Source: Leptodontidium sp. MPI-SDFR-AT-0119
Taxonomy: Eukaryota; Ascomycota; Leotiomycetes; Helotiales; Leptodontidiaceae
Reading direction: 5' to 3'
Assembly (NCBI GenBank): GCA_020726505.1
Contig: JAHLEZ010000017.1
Location: 1,612,001-1,676,000 of the forward strand
Length of the DNA: 64,000 nucleotides
In this document: piece by piece, positions 36,479 to 48,250 of the stretch
How the letters are laid out: each line of letters opens with the position of its first letter
Position numbering within the stretch: position 1 is the stretch's first letter
Translations under genes and position numbers: made by a program
The notes under the pieces: model-generated
Seen by the model: only the letters and a program-made list of their open reading frames with translations
Database searches by the model: none
Told to the model about the DNA's origin: nothing

Positions 36479-37357
36479 TATTTCTGGTGACCTACGTAGG
36501 GAGTGAGTTACTACTGGAGGAGGAACTAAGTAAGTATAACAGTGAGGCCCCTGTGTGCTAACTCATATAGGGAGAGTCAGGAAAAACGACAATTGTCTAA
36601 ACTAAGGGAGCTATTTAGTTAGTTATCTCTTAGCCCTCAAGGCAAAACGACGAACATAGAGAATGCGGACCTTTGACCTAAGGAGAACGAAGACTACTGA
36701 GGAACTAGGGAAAGCTACAAAGTGGGAGCACTTGCAGTACTAGAAAATCTGTCTCCCTCAGGCCACTGTTCTGATTCCATCGTTCCGAGACACAGTGCCT
36801 AGCCACTTCGCACTAGTTTCCATTCTCAGCGAAGGTTCTAGTGTTTTTAGACGTAACTAGCATTCTTTAAACGCTAGGAAAAGTCGAGACTCCACAACGG
36901 AACTGAAATTGACATATTGGAGGCTTAAGCGGAGTACTAGCGAGCCTGTATTTCGGAGTGTTCGGCGAGACATGGAACTTCTAGGCTGGTCTGAAGCCTG
37001 GGTGGCTTACGCCGAGTGTTAATCTCCTTACTTTGTTTTCCTGTTGTATTTGCTTTTGTTGTTTTTGTAATTTCCGTGTACGAGCCCTAAGCTTTAAGGC
37101 GTGTTTGTTTCAGTTTAGTGGTTATTAGCGTTCGCCAGGGGCTAACTAGGGAGCACGGCCTTGAACCTTCGCTAGGAGTTATTGACATTCATCTCGCTTT
37201 AGGGTAAGCGAGAGCCTATATACTTTCTGTTTTAGGGGAGGGGGTTTCCTTTACATTTCTTTAGTGATTAATACACCGCATTCTCAGTTACTTTCCTGTA
37301 TTCTAATCGACGACACTATCAACTTACCTCACTACGACCTTCTTACGACAACGCACA

Positions 37358-40300
37358 ATGTCGAACAACGGAAACATCGACTACGGCTACGGCAACCCTG
37401 GGATAAGTGGGTTCGGCAACATTGTAATGCCCCCTGGCTCTATTTTAACAGGAGCAACTCCTCCGTTTAGACCTGGAATCACTACTGGGCCAAGCCTTGA
37501 CACCTTTACACTCTCTGAGGATACTACTTCTTAAACCTCGGAAACTTCTCAGAAGAGGAACAAGGGAAAGAAAGAAAAGCAAGGGACTAGTGGCTCTAAT
37601 TCTGCTAATCTTATAGGGCCACACTAATACTCCGGCCTTACCTTTACTGTGGACGACTTGAAGAACCTGAAAATCCATCTCAGTTAGCCTATGCCTATCG
37701 CCGGAACCTTAAATGCCCCTATCTTCAACGGAATCAATGTCAGCAACTACTTCCGGATTCTCAATCAATACTTTACAGCCTATATAGTCACTAATAATCA
37801 AGTTAAGAAAGAGTGGGTGGCTGAGTACGCTACTCAAGCTCATACATGGACTATTCAGAAGCTTTCAGGCTTCAAAGAGGGTAGCTATACTAACTTCAAG
37901 GATACTGTAATTTAGGAGTACCAGCGCGATGATACGGAGCGCCGCCTACATACTAATGGTTACCTTGACCGACTTAAGCATGACTTTAAGACTCTTGCAG
38001 GGGACGGCGAGCCTACTCCCGAACAGTGCCGCGACTTCCTCCGAGCATTTAAAGAGGTTATTGTCAACTATATTAACCGTAGCAACCTCACTAACAAGTA
38101 AGCCTCTATAAGATTTATCTTTTCTCTTCCTCAGAATCTACGAACCAAAGCTGTACAGGCTACTTCCAAGAATAGTAGAACCCTAAACATCGACAACATA
38201 AACCCATTTAGAAAGGTCTACTCTACTGTAGAGGCCCACCTTAACTCTGAGAGGGAGCTAAGCGCTATTGCTAAAGAGCAAGGCATCACCGACCGAGCAT
38301 GGGGCAACACTAACAGCACTAACCTGTTCGCTGAGCGCTTTGTACCTTAGCCAACGACTTATGCTATTCCGCCTCGTAGTAGTGGACTAGCACCCCGGCA
38401 CTAGTCTGACTTTGTCAACTACAGGGACAACTCCGCACGGGACGAGATTTCTAGAGTACTAAAGCAATAAGACGAGGAGCTATTTACACTTAATTTCCTC
38501 CTTACCTTAGAGAAAGTTACTAGGAACCTAAGTAGGGTTAACACAAGAGATTTGGATTTTATTACTGAAGGATTAGAACACATAAGGATTCTCGGAGTAG
38601 TGGTTTAAAGAGCCTCTAATGCCAACTTTACCGCTGAGGTTAATATGTTTATGTTCTTTGAAGAGGCCCAAGAGCAAGCTGCCGTCGACTACGGTGCAGC
38701 AAATTCGAGTTCCTTGGGGTACAATAGGCGCGCCAGGGATGATTATGGTTGTCGCTGGTGTATAAATCAACACCAGCCAGGCATGAGACCTCAGGAGTAT
38801 CATAGTTACATGAACTAATGCTATGACTACAAGAAATGGATTAGTCTTAGTATTATCCACGAAGCCGACGATACTAACTACATTTGCATTAGCCCATGGC
38901 AGGAGGGGAAGAAGTCATACCCCGTCCAGTTTCCCTCGGACGGAAGGTCTAGAAGACATTACATCTTGACGTAGGTCTTAAACACCCCGTACGACCCTAA
39001 CCCTGAGAGACGAGCCAAAGTAGTTAAAGAACTCCTTAAGGCAAGAAAAGAAGTTGCGCTTACTAGAGAAAAGGGAGATAAGGGGGCACAATCTCCGACC
39101 GTTCCTGCTATAGGTTATATTAAGCTCATCGAAGAACCTACGGGGGACCTCAACTCGGATATCATTAGTTAATGGGACTGCACCGAATACCAATCAGCAC
39201 AGATCCAAAATTTGCTGGCGTATGGCACTAATAGTACTGATTCTGAAGCTATAGTAGCTCCGGTCGAGACTAGGCAGCGAAAGGGAGCACTTAGATAAGA
39301 GCCGTACAAGACTTCGGATAAGCTCTAAGAGAAGATTAAGTCTCAATCTACTTATAGTAAACCAAAGGCACCCCGCGATGTTGAAGAACTAGTTAAGTTT
39401 GCTAATACTATAGACGTTGACAGCCCAGCTGAGACTAGAATAACACCGCAATAGATTTTAGCCCGTAATAAGTCTAAAGTCTCTGACCTAAGCACGAAAA
39501 CGACATTTACTATAGCACTGAAAACATCTTCTAAAACATCACTTACTAGTAGCACAACAAGAAAGAGAGCTTCAAAGTCTGAGGCACTAGTAACACTATC
39601 GGCTACCCTTAAACCTGTATCCCGTACAGCGTCATCCCGAAGTCCTCGCGTGCAAGAGGCGTTAACTCGGAATAATTATAGGCTTGACAACATCTTAGAC
39701 AAATTACTCGCACAAAAGGAGCTTCCCGGAAACCTCACGCTAGGAGAAATCATGGTCCTTATAGACCCGCCTAGAGCATCTCGTCTCTCCACTAGAACGA
39801 TTGACCGACGTATGCAAAAGGAATCAATCGCTGATATTAGTACCTTGGAGTTCGAAGAACCAGAGTTAACAACTGGGGAAGATATTATTGTGTGTTAAAA
39901 ACCACTTCACGGCACTCTATATACTCTTCTGAACCTCTATGTCACTAATGTTTCTGTGACTACGAACTATAGACGGCGACTTGAGGAAATCAAACGGGAA
40001 GGCCTCAAGCTAAAGTATGAGCATTGGGAAGAGCGTATTACAACTCACAGCTTTATCCCAAGAAATCTACTAGCGGCAAAGTTCAGAACATAACAAAGAC
40101 GCTGGCGACTTTAATTGTTCGCACAACAAGAAGCTCTCATTAACAACTTAGTACTATGGCTTGTAGTTAGCGCTATCCCAGTCTTTAGTCCGATCCTTAT
40201 AGTGTTACTTGGAACTATAATGTTACTTAGTAAGTGTATCTTTGGGAACCTTCCGACGAAACGCACTCGCGCTCAAGAACCACTATATGCTGAAGTAGCC

Positions 40301-40870
40301 TTACTAGGGACAACAGCTGAGACAGGAAACTCATACTTTTCGCTAGCACTAAAGGTTGTTGTCACTATGCCTGGCCGAACTAAGGTCACTAATGTCAGAG
40401 CTACCCTTAACATAGGAGCTGAAGTTAGTTGTATGACACTTGAAGCAGCTACTCTCCTGGAGCTCCCTATTACTAGAAGTCAGACCATGGCTCTAAAGAC
40501 AATCACCGGAGTTAAGTCCTGATTTGTTAGTTTTGCTGATAATGTTACGGTTACTATAAGCAACTGCGTTGTTAACAACAGATTCTATATCATGGACGCC
40601 CCTGGCATGAAGGTTATTCTAGGCTTTCTATTCTTCCGTAAAGCCAGAGTATCGTTCCGCTATCTTAGAGACTATAATAGAGGCATTGTGTTGGCTTAGT
40701 TTTGGGATTAGCGATTAAGAGACATCACTACGGTTAAAACCAACGATGCTACGGAGGATGCCAAGGACGCTAAAGCTCTTCGGGAAGAAAACGGGATAGG
40801 CATGATCTTTTTAGAACAAACGGACTCTAAAGATGGCTACGAAGAAGAAGACTTCTCGGGAAAAGAGTAA
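37358..40870 (+). pseudogene. E4 gag-protease frame
   Basis: ATG 37358 (CACAATG; MSNNGNIDYGYGNPG) to TAA 40868-40870, 1171 codons in one frame with about 20 TAG/TAA at RIP positions. Gag core at 37.7-38.3 kb (FNGINVSNYFRILNQYFTAY...VKKEWVAEYATQ). A CCHC-like segment CRWCINQHQPG...HSYMN...CYDY is near 38.75-38.83 kb. Lys/Ser-rich linkers. A hydrophobic segment at 40.14-40.24 kb (LVLWLVVSAIPVFSPILIVL) may be a membrane helix. Retropepsin at 40.38-40.68 kb: RATLNIGAEVSC, where the usual catalytic D-x-G has Asn (GAC>AAC after T, a RIP change), and later MKVILGFLFF. The downstream pol frame is different (-1 relative). Confidence 0.82.
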
Positions 40871-40879
40871 CTGACTGCA

Positions 40880-43800
40880 TATCGAGCGCTACTGTCGGTG
40901 CCTTGGAATGCTCGATCAACCCCTCACAATATAACCCTCAACCACTAAAGCTTGGGGGCAAGCTTTATGAAGGGGGGGACGAAGCGGTACTAAGTAATAA
41001 TAATGAAGGCGATATTATTCTCATTGAGTACTTAGAAAGAGAGTTTTGCGTCCCGAAATTAGTACTTAATGATTTTTAGTAAGAGGCAATCTCAGACACA
41101 TTCTCAGAGGAGAAGTCAACTGCGGAACTATTCTTTCCTGGAGCTTTCAGAGTTAGTTCTTTGACTGAAGCCACGCCTACCTTCGAATGGACGAAGAACT
41201 ATGACGATTTCCCGATTAAGAACCCCTTTCGGAGCACTCAGAACACCACTGCTCGGATTAACACTATGTACAAATCGAAAGCCAAGAAAGTCCAGCCAGT
41301 TGACGAAGCCGACCTTATAGGCGACCCCCCAGGAGGGAGAGACGATTAGTATGAGAGATTAAAAGACAGAGGGACTAAGCAAGAACAGTTGGGGAGATAT
41401 TAAGATTTGTTGCTACCACGCTTTACTAGCATACCCCGTAACTCTCGACTTACGCCGGAGAGACTAGCTAAACTCGATGTCGGAAAGCTGTTACAACCTG
41501 AAGAGAGAGCTCTCTTCGACGAAATAATGACCAATAGAGAAGGAGCTATAGCGTTCGACTGGCCCGAATGTGGTAGATTCCACGAAGATGTCTCTCCCCT
41601 AGTCGTCATCAAGACTATTGAGCACAAAGCTTGGCAAGCCCCTAACTTTCCGTTGCCACGAGCTTTAGTCCCGGAAGTCACGAAGATAGTGTAAGAGCGT
41701 CTTAATAAGAGTGTTCTTGAGCTTTCTGAAGGCCCGTACCGAAATACTTGGTTTCTAGTGAAAAAGAAAGAACCTGGAAAATACAGACTCATCAACTCAG
41801 CTACTATACTAAATGCCGTCACTCGAAGGGATGCTAATCTTCCACCTTTAGTAAATAAGTTCTCCGAAGAATTCGCCGGTTGCCACGTCGCTAGCCTCGT
41901 TAACTTGTACTCCGGCTATGATTAACAAACTCTTCACAAGTCCAGCCGAGACATGACTGCCTTTTATGTTCCAAACGTAGGCCTAGTTAGGAACACAACT
42001 CTTCCCTAGGGTGCCACAAATTCTGTTGCTTAGTTTATTAGAACGATCACTCACATACTGAAGCCACTGATTCCTAGCGTGTCTATGCTATTCTTGGATG
42101 ATGTAGGAGTTAAAGGACCATACACGGACTACAACCAAGAAGAAGCTCGTCCCGGAATCCGAAGATTTATTTTAGAGCACATTCAGAACCTTGATAAGAC
42201 GCTAGAACGCTTGGAGAGAGCAGGTGCTACTATCGGACCAAAGTCTCAGTTTTGTTTGGACGGTATGGACATTGTGGGATACGCCTGCAACTCTGAGGGG
42301 AGAGAACCTTCGGCGAGACACTTGGTTAAGATTAAGAACTGGAACCCACTAGGTAACCTGACAGAAGTCAAGGCATTCCTAGGCCTTGTTGTTTACTTCT
42401 GAATTTGGATCAAAAACTTCCGACTAATCGCTGAGCCATTGTACGCACTGTCTAGAAAAGGAGTCAAATTCTTCTGGGACCCGGAGATTCACGACAAAGC
42501 AATGCAAACTCTTAAAGATGCGCTATACTCGTTTCCAGTTCTATGTCGGATCGATTACAGCGAGGGTGCTGGAGAGATAGTTGTCGGTGTCGACTCAAGT
42601 GGCACAGGTTGGGGAGGTTTCCTCGGCCAAAGAGACCCTTTGACGAACAAGATACGACCTGCGAGGTACGAGAGTGGTTTTTTGGAGCAAGACTGAAGCT
42701 AAGTATGATGCCACCAAGCGAGAGTGCAAAGGCATGCTTTACATTTTGAAGAAGCTCAAGATCTGGCTCGTTGGCGTGTACTTTGTTATTGAAACAGACG
42801 CTAACACCCTAGTTGCTCAACTAAATGGAGCCACCCACGATCATCCTAGCGCCTTGCTTATTAGATGGCTTGCTTGGATACGCCTGTTTGATTTCGAAGT
42901 TCGGCATGTTAAAGGCTTAATACACGTCGTTGCCGATCAGCTCTCTAGGAGGCCAAGGCACGCTGACGACACACCGGAAGAGAGTGATGCGGACGAGGAT
43001 TGGATACTTTCCGAGCTGGGAGCCTATGAGATCTGCCCTGTGGAAGCATCTAACGCCGAAGAACCTACTAACTCGGAATCCGAAGGAGCAGTAACAGACC
43101 CAGAACTGCGCAAGCGGAACGACATTCTTTAAGATATGAAATCCCAAGTACGACACCTGAGGGACGAAGGAGAGCTTAGCTCCTCTGACGATTCGAGCCA
43201 AGACGACGAAGGACCACCTATCATGGCCAATAAGTACGGCGAAGGATACCAGTAAATTGCCCGATACTTAACGACACTTAAGACTCCTAAGGACATGACT
43301 AGAAAGCAGTTCCGTGTTTTTAAACGGGAAGTATTAAACTATGGTGTGCACAGTCGCCGGATTTGGAGACTTCCTACTAAAGGTTCTGCTGTTAGGCTTG
43401 TTGTTGACACTAATAAGGAGAAGGAAATTATACTTCGGAGCTGCCACAACAATTCTAGTCACAAAGGGAGAGAAAGCACTTACTACCGCATCGCCACACG
43501 GTACTTTTGGAAGGGACTGTTCACTGATTGCATGGAATACGTCCGAATATGTAAGAATTGTTAACTCCGATTAGCGAAGCGCCTTGAGGAACCTCTCTAC
43601 CCTATAGCGTCAAATGGACTTATGGAGAAATGGGCGTTAGACGTTACTTACATGCCTCCCTCCCGGGGGAAGGGCTACCTTGTTGTTGCTAGAGACGACA
43701 TGAGTGGATGGGCCGAAGCTAGAGCTCTCCCTACTAGAGAGGCTAAACACATCGCTACTTTTATCTGGGAAGATATCATTTGCCGTCATGGGTTGTTTTG

Positions 43801-44776
43801 GAGACTTGTTGTGGACGGAGGAACTGAGAATATGGGGGAAGTGCTAGAGTTACTTAATAGAATGGAGGTCGAGCGAATCAAGATCTCGGCGTATAACGCT
43901 AGAGCCAACGGAATGATCGAACGGGGCCATGGACCTATTAAGAACGCTTTGTCAAAAATGGAAGGACGCTGGACTGACAACCTTTCCGTAGTGTTGTTTG
44001 CCGATAGAACTACTGTGTATGGTCCAACTGGCTACACTCCGTTTTATATGGTGTACGGTAGGGAGGCGATTTTACCCATCGAAACAAGGAACCTTACGTG
44101 GAGGACGCTATTCACGGAAGAAATACAAGACCGGTCCAAGTTGTTACAGCTTAGGGCTATATAGTTTCAGATGAGACAGGAACACATCGATGAGGCTATC
44201 TTTAGGAAGACTCGACGTCGTCAAGAGGGCAAGGAAGCCTTTGATCTCAAATACGACATACGGAAGAGACTATTCAGAAAGAGAGACTTGGTGCTTCGCT
44301 GGGACTCAGTACGAGAGAATGATATGTCCTCAAACCGAGCACTCGACTTTAGGTGGTTAGGCCCCTATGAGATCGCTGAGACCTACACCGACAAAGGCTA
44401 CTACAGACTCAAAGAGCTTGGTGACGATGGCCCCTGGCTACGATAAACCTTCGCCGGTAATAAGCTCAAGCTCTTTCACAAGAGAAGCAACTTCATTTAC
44501 AATGACAGTGATGAAGTGGGAGAGGCCTCTAGCGAAGACGACAACCTGACCCTTCTGAACCTTGAACTAGACATTGATTTACAGTACCTTAACGACCCCG
44601 AATTCTTAGAGAACCCTACGATTCCGACGATATAACGTGTTAGAGACGATGGGATAGTGATTAGAGTCCCTGAATTGTTAGCACAGCAGCGTAGTAAGTA
44701 CCGAGTAGTGTCTGACTCGGAATAAACATGCTTTGGTGTTGAGGAGCTAGTACGAGGACGCACCTCTAGTCTTTGA
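40880..44776 (+). pseudogene. E4 pol: reverse transcriptase, RNase H, integrase
   Basis: RT: WFLVKKKEPGKYRLINSATI, SLVNLYSGYD, active site SMLFLDDVGV (42.08-42.11 kb), VKAFLGLVVYF. RNase H: IVVGVDSSGTGWGG, then KTEAKYDATKREC, FVIETDANTL, ADQLSRRP. Integrase zinc finger HNNSSHKGR...CMEYVRICKNC near 43.45-43.56 kb. Catalytic triad in WALDVTYMP, LVVDGGTEN and NGMIERGHGP. Tail to TGA 44774-44776, exactly at a polypurine tract. One T insertion in a TTTTTT run near 42.685 kb shifts the frame; otherwise there are about 20 RIP stops. Well preserved compared with E1, E2 and E5. Confidence 0.9.
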
Positions 44777-44787
44777 AGGGGGGGACG
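44768..44787 (+). promoter_or_regulatory. E4 polypurine tract 1 (AGTCTTTGAAGGGGGGGACG)
   Basis: 20 bp, identical to 47946-47965 directly before the 3' LTR. It overlaps the pol stop codon. In a standard element the 3' LTR would start here. Confidence 0.7.
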
Positions 44788-46000
44788 ACATGCTGCCGTA
44801 CACTAAAATGATCACCAAACCGACTTCGTACTGCCAAGAACCACGATTTAGGACACCTCAACATCACAACCAACACGAAGAAGAGCCTATATAGCCCTGA
44901 GCACGTTAGAGAGAACATTGGCCCCGCGTGTAGACCGCTAATTCCTCAGAGCAAGCTTACAGAACTAACGACCACAACTACTTGTCGTAGCCCCCACGAA
45001 CAGACGACAAGTTTAGAACGAGACTGCCATCATTAAGCTAGTAAGAATTCCAAGGCGGCAGAAAGTAACTTCGTTGAGATGGGCCAGTTGTCGGGCTCGA
45101 TCCGCAGGACTAGATTCTAAAACGGCAGGTTGAACCTGTGGCCTAGGCCAGAAATTCGAGTCTAACGTGCTAGACACCCCGAAGATACAGACGTAATACA
45201 CTAAGGGCACCAACTCTCGGCATTTAACCTATAGAATAAAAAGAAGACTAAGCTATAGGCACCGGGAGTGTTCAGGGCCAAATGAATGAAACCGAGCTGA
45301 TCTTGCCGTTATGCACCTCCCGGACATAGCCACTAACCCCGTCAGGAGTAGCGCGCAGTGATTTATGAAGGCCGACATCAAGAGTACCGTCAACTTGACC
45401 CTTGAACCGGTAAGGAGATCAAACGATTTATGTAAGGTAGGCTAGAGGTCTTGGAAATCTCCTAGCGAAGAGCTAATAACACGCTCGGAATCAGAGCCGT
45501 GCTCTCTGAAACCTTAAGTCAACAACCATAATATAGCTAACGCCAACCCCACCCCACGTGCTAGAGATCTGAGCATGCTATCGGCCGACGACCCCTAGCT
45601 GGTGAACCTTTCAGGGATCGAGTGTTAGTCGACTACCCCTAATTAGCTCTGTCTAAAGTCTCTCGCCTGCTAGGTCAGGGCCCCTTCTGCATATACGTCG
45701 ATACCTCCTAGTCCCCTCCCGTCGGAAAGTCTGAAAGAATAAAGACTTCTCTTGCCGTTTACTAGTGCTAGTAGACAAGAGGTAGTATACTTCGCACTCA
45801 GAGTGCTAGCAGGAGACTGCAAGTTATGGACAACTTTCAAATATGGTACAATGGTTCTGTGACTATAACAGACCTGCAAGTAGGAGTGCCGCCATTCCAG
45901 GCTCGCATTAACATCGCTGAAGCAACAAAGACTCCATACCCTCGACCTCCAGCTAGGTTCAGCAATGAGTACTAGTAACTAATCAAGGCTAAGGGTGCGA
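44788..46000. other. E4 extra module, left part: no clear coding function
   Basis: Between polypurine tract 1 and the antisense gene. Contains a TATATAG motif near 44.89 kb and mixed short frames; I could not read a protein on either strand. Confidence 0.4.
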
Positions 46001-47515
46001 CCCTAGGTGTTCTCATGGATGTTTCGTCACCGCCTACTATATCATTCCGAGAGGTGTTATTAGGTAAAACGGACAGGGACAAAGCCAACAACCCACAGAG
46101 TAACCGGCCAGGAGTTAAGTCAGGCTTCGGCCTCAAGATCAACAACTAGTTCTTTAACCCCTATTAAAGAACTAAAGTAATTAAGAGACTTTAGACACGA
46201 TTGAACTATTATTCCGAGAAGAACTCTAGTCAACGGGACCCCACAGCATGCCATCTCATGCTTAGCTACTGCCAGCTCAATAGTGCTTGAGTTGACTAAA
46301 CTCTTTTGCCCCTAGAAAGCTTAGCTGTTTTAAAGACCCTCTGTTAGCTTTAACAACAGGAGGTGACTTACTTGTCAAGGGGAGAAGGGGCCATTTCCAC
46401 CACACCGAGAACCAAGAACCTATTGTAGCCTCCTAACCCTGCTCGACGCATTACGACCATTAGTTTGCCCACTCCTCCCGGCTTCTTGCCATAAACCTTC
46501 GAAATTGGCGGATTTAGCCTCCACCCCATCCAACCAACTAATTAATGAGAGACTGGCGGAATGATGCCACCTATCTTCAGTAGTGTGACTTGCGCAGGTG
46601 TAACAAGAGCGTGTCTGTAGAGGGACCCGAAAGCTACTTAGTGACCTATTACTAAGAGAAGATTAGTACGGCGCGACACGCACGTTTTTAGCCTAAGGGG
46701 TAGAGTTTGATGCGGGTAGTCGCACGAGGTGGCCTTGATTCCTATTGGTTTACGAACCTGAAGAAGACAGATGGCATTGTCCCTTGACCTGTTGAGAGAA
46801 TGTAAGCACCGGCGCTGCGAAGAGGTTGGACAGTTTGATACTTAGCTTGGATGACGTCAAGGCGAAGTCCTGGAGTTTACTTTAGTCACTTCTCAAAACA
46901 CGAGTTGAGGATTGAAGACCGTGGCGGTACTTCAAATGGCCGTAGGAAGGGTGTTGGCATAATCTGTGAATGGCTAGTCAAGTACAAGAGAAAGAGATAG
47001 GAGTATAACTCACGAAATTGAGACGCGTTGAGACCTCTATGGTGTTGACCTTTGGTATTGAAGCTGAGAGCGCTTGGGCTGAGATGCGAACCGATTTCGA
47101 TGGCACCTCTAAGGTGGCTGACAACGAAGGACTCTTCTTGAAGGTCTACGAGGAGTTAGCAGAGTTCAGATAGTACTGTGGAAGGTCAACTTACCGCGTT
47201 GAGGCGACTTGACTTTATATTAAAGTTGTTGTTTGGAGATCGAGGTGCGGGAAAGTTGAGCGGAGATTGCACACAGGTTAACGTAGGTGTTACGGAAGAA
47301 GTTGCTGTCTGGCAAGAAGGAAGCAAACAAGCAGGAAAGCTCTCTGCTACGTCACCTCTACGACTAGGCAACAGCAAAGTTGAAGGTGCTGAGCTCCTAT
47401 GGCGCGCTGAAGTTGATGGTGAAGGCTAAGGTTGTTGTCCTGAAGGTACCGAATATGGAGAAGTTGGCGGCAGAGAGACCTCTGAGGGTACTAGAGTCAT
47501 GGTAGCTGAAGTCAT
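46000..47515 (-). pseudogene. E4 antisense accessory gene, spliced, unrelated to the copia ones
   Basis: On minus, opposite to pol. A TATA-like CAATATATACC (about 47.92 kb) and a long CA/CT-rich leader precede ATG 47515 (MTSATMTLVPSEVSLPPTSP). Exon 1 is 47515-47195 (321 nt), intron GTAAGT...CTGCTAACTCCTCGTAG 47194-47146, exon 2 is 47145-47014 (132 nt), intron GTGAGT...TTGACTAGCCATTCACAG 47013-46964, exon 3 from 46963. Both introns are phase 0. Protein: Ser/Thr/Pro-rich N-part with SFPACLLPSCQTA, then KSPSLSATLEVPSKSVRISA, then MPTPFLRPFEVPPRSSILNS. After that come stops (TGA, TAA) with further readable pieces (LRLDVIQAKYQTVQPLRSAG, MPSVFFRFVNQ), so the 3' end is uncertain. No domain recognised. 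Confidence 0.55.
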
Positions 47516-47945
47516 CGTTGAGTGGAAGAAGATCTTGCCTTGGTGGTGTGGAGAAAAGTGATGGTGAAGTCGATCTTGACATGAGCTTGGCGGGGAAGTT
47601 TGCTTTGGAGGTGTTGCAACGAGAGAAGGTGTAGGAGGAGTTGTTTGATTAATGGAAAGAAGGAGGAAAGAGATCGTGACGCGCTGAGGTGCTCTATGAA
47701 AGGAATAGTATTGAGGAGAGGTTGTTGTATTTGGAGAGTTGAAGTTGGAAAGTTGGTGGGGGAGAGTCAACCTTATAAAGGTAGGCTGGCGGCGCTAAGC
47801 GAGGCGATTGTTTGCTTTCAAAGGTGACAGGTCAACTATCACGGGACTTTGCATGCACTGGCTGCATAGCATCCTGCTGACGATTCGAGACGCTCTGATT
47901 GGTTGTTTACTTCTTTTTGGTATATATTGCTCGAGGGCGAGCAGA

Positions 47946-47965
47946 GTCTTTGAAGGGGGGGACGT
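47946..47965 (+). promoter_or_regulatory. E4 polypurine tract 2, next to the 3' LTR
   Basis: AGTCTTTGAAGGGGGGGACG followed by TA and the LTR TGTGG at 47967; primes plus-strand DNA synthesis in LTR elements. Confidence 0.75.
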
Positions 47966-47966
47966 A

Positions 47967-48246
47967 TGTGGTGGGGACAGCCCCTGATTCCTTTTGTCAC
48001 ATGACTGCGCTGGTCCTTCGCACATATAAGGAGCTAACACTTGATTACAGAACGTCAAGAACGCAACACTAGATATATTCTATTTATTAGAACCTTTTCC
48101 CTCCCCTCCTTTGCCGATTCGTACTCTCCAGATATGTGATATCTTTAGATTTGATTGATCTGTTATTTACAGAGCCTAGAATCTCCTCCGGTGGCTCGCT
48201 ACATGCTACCCTCTTGTTGTGTGGATTGGGATTCGTCCCTCCCACA
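47967..48246 (+). repeat. E4 3' LTR
   Basis: 280 bp, TGTGGTGGGG...CCTCCCACA, followed by the duplication GTAC. Confidence 0.93.
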
Positions 48247-48250
48247 GTAC

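Larger units (their letters stand above)
36199..48246 (+). mobile_element. E4: Ty3/gypsy LTR retrotransposon, 12.05 kb, with antisense module
   Basis: 280-bp LTRs TGTGGTGG...CCTCCCACA and 4-bp duplication GTAC (36195-36198 and 48247-48250), verified because the LINE ORF2 frame is restored across it. LTRs differ at about seven transitions, so this is a young insertion with mild RIP. Internal: leader, gag-protease frame, pol frame ending at a polypurine tract, then 3.2 kb with an antisense spliced frame, a second polypurine tract and the 3' LTR. Confidence 0.93.

Noticed and set aside
41400..41822. 140-codon minus-strand frame
   Set aside because: Shadow of the E4 pol frame (reverse transcriptase) on plus.
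47178..47429. Plus-strand 83-codon frame in E4
   Set aside because: Opposite exon 1 of the spliced antisense gene, which has better support (introns, leader, open frame).
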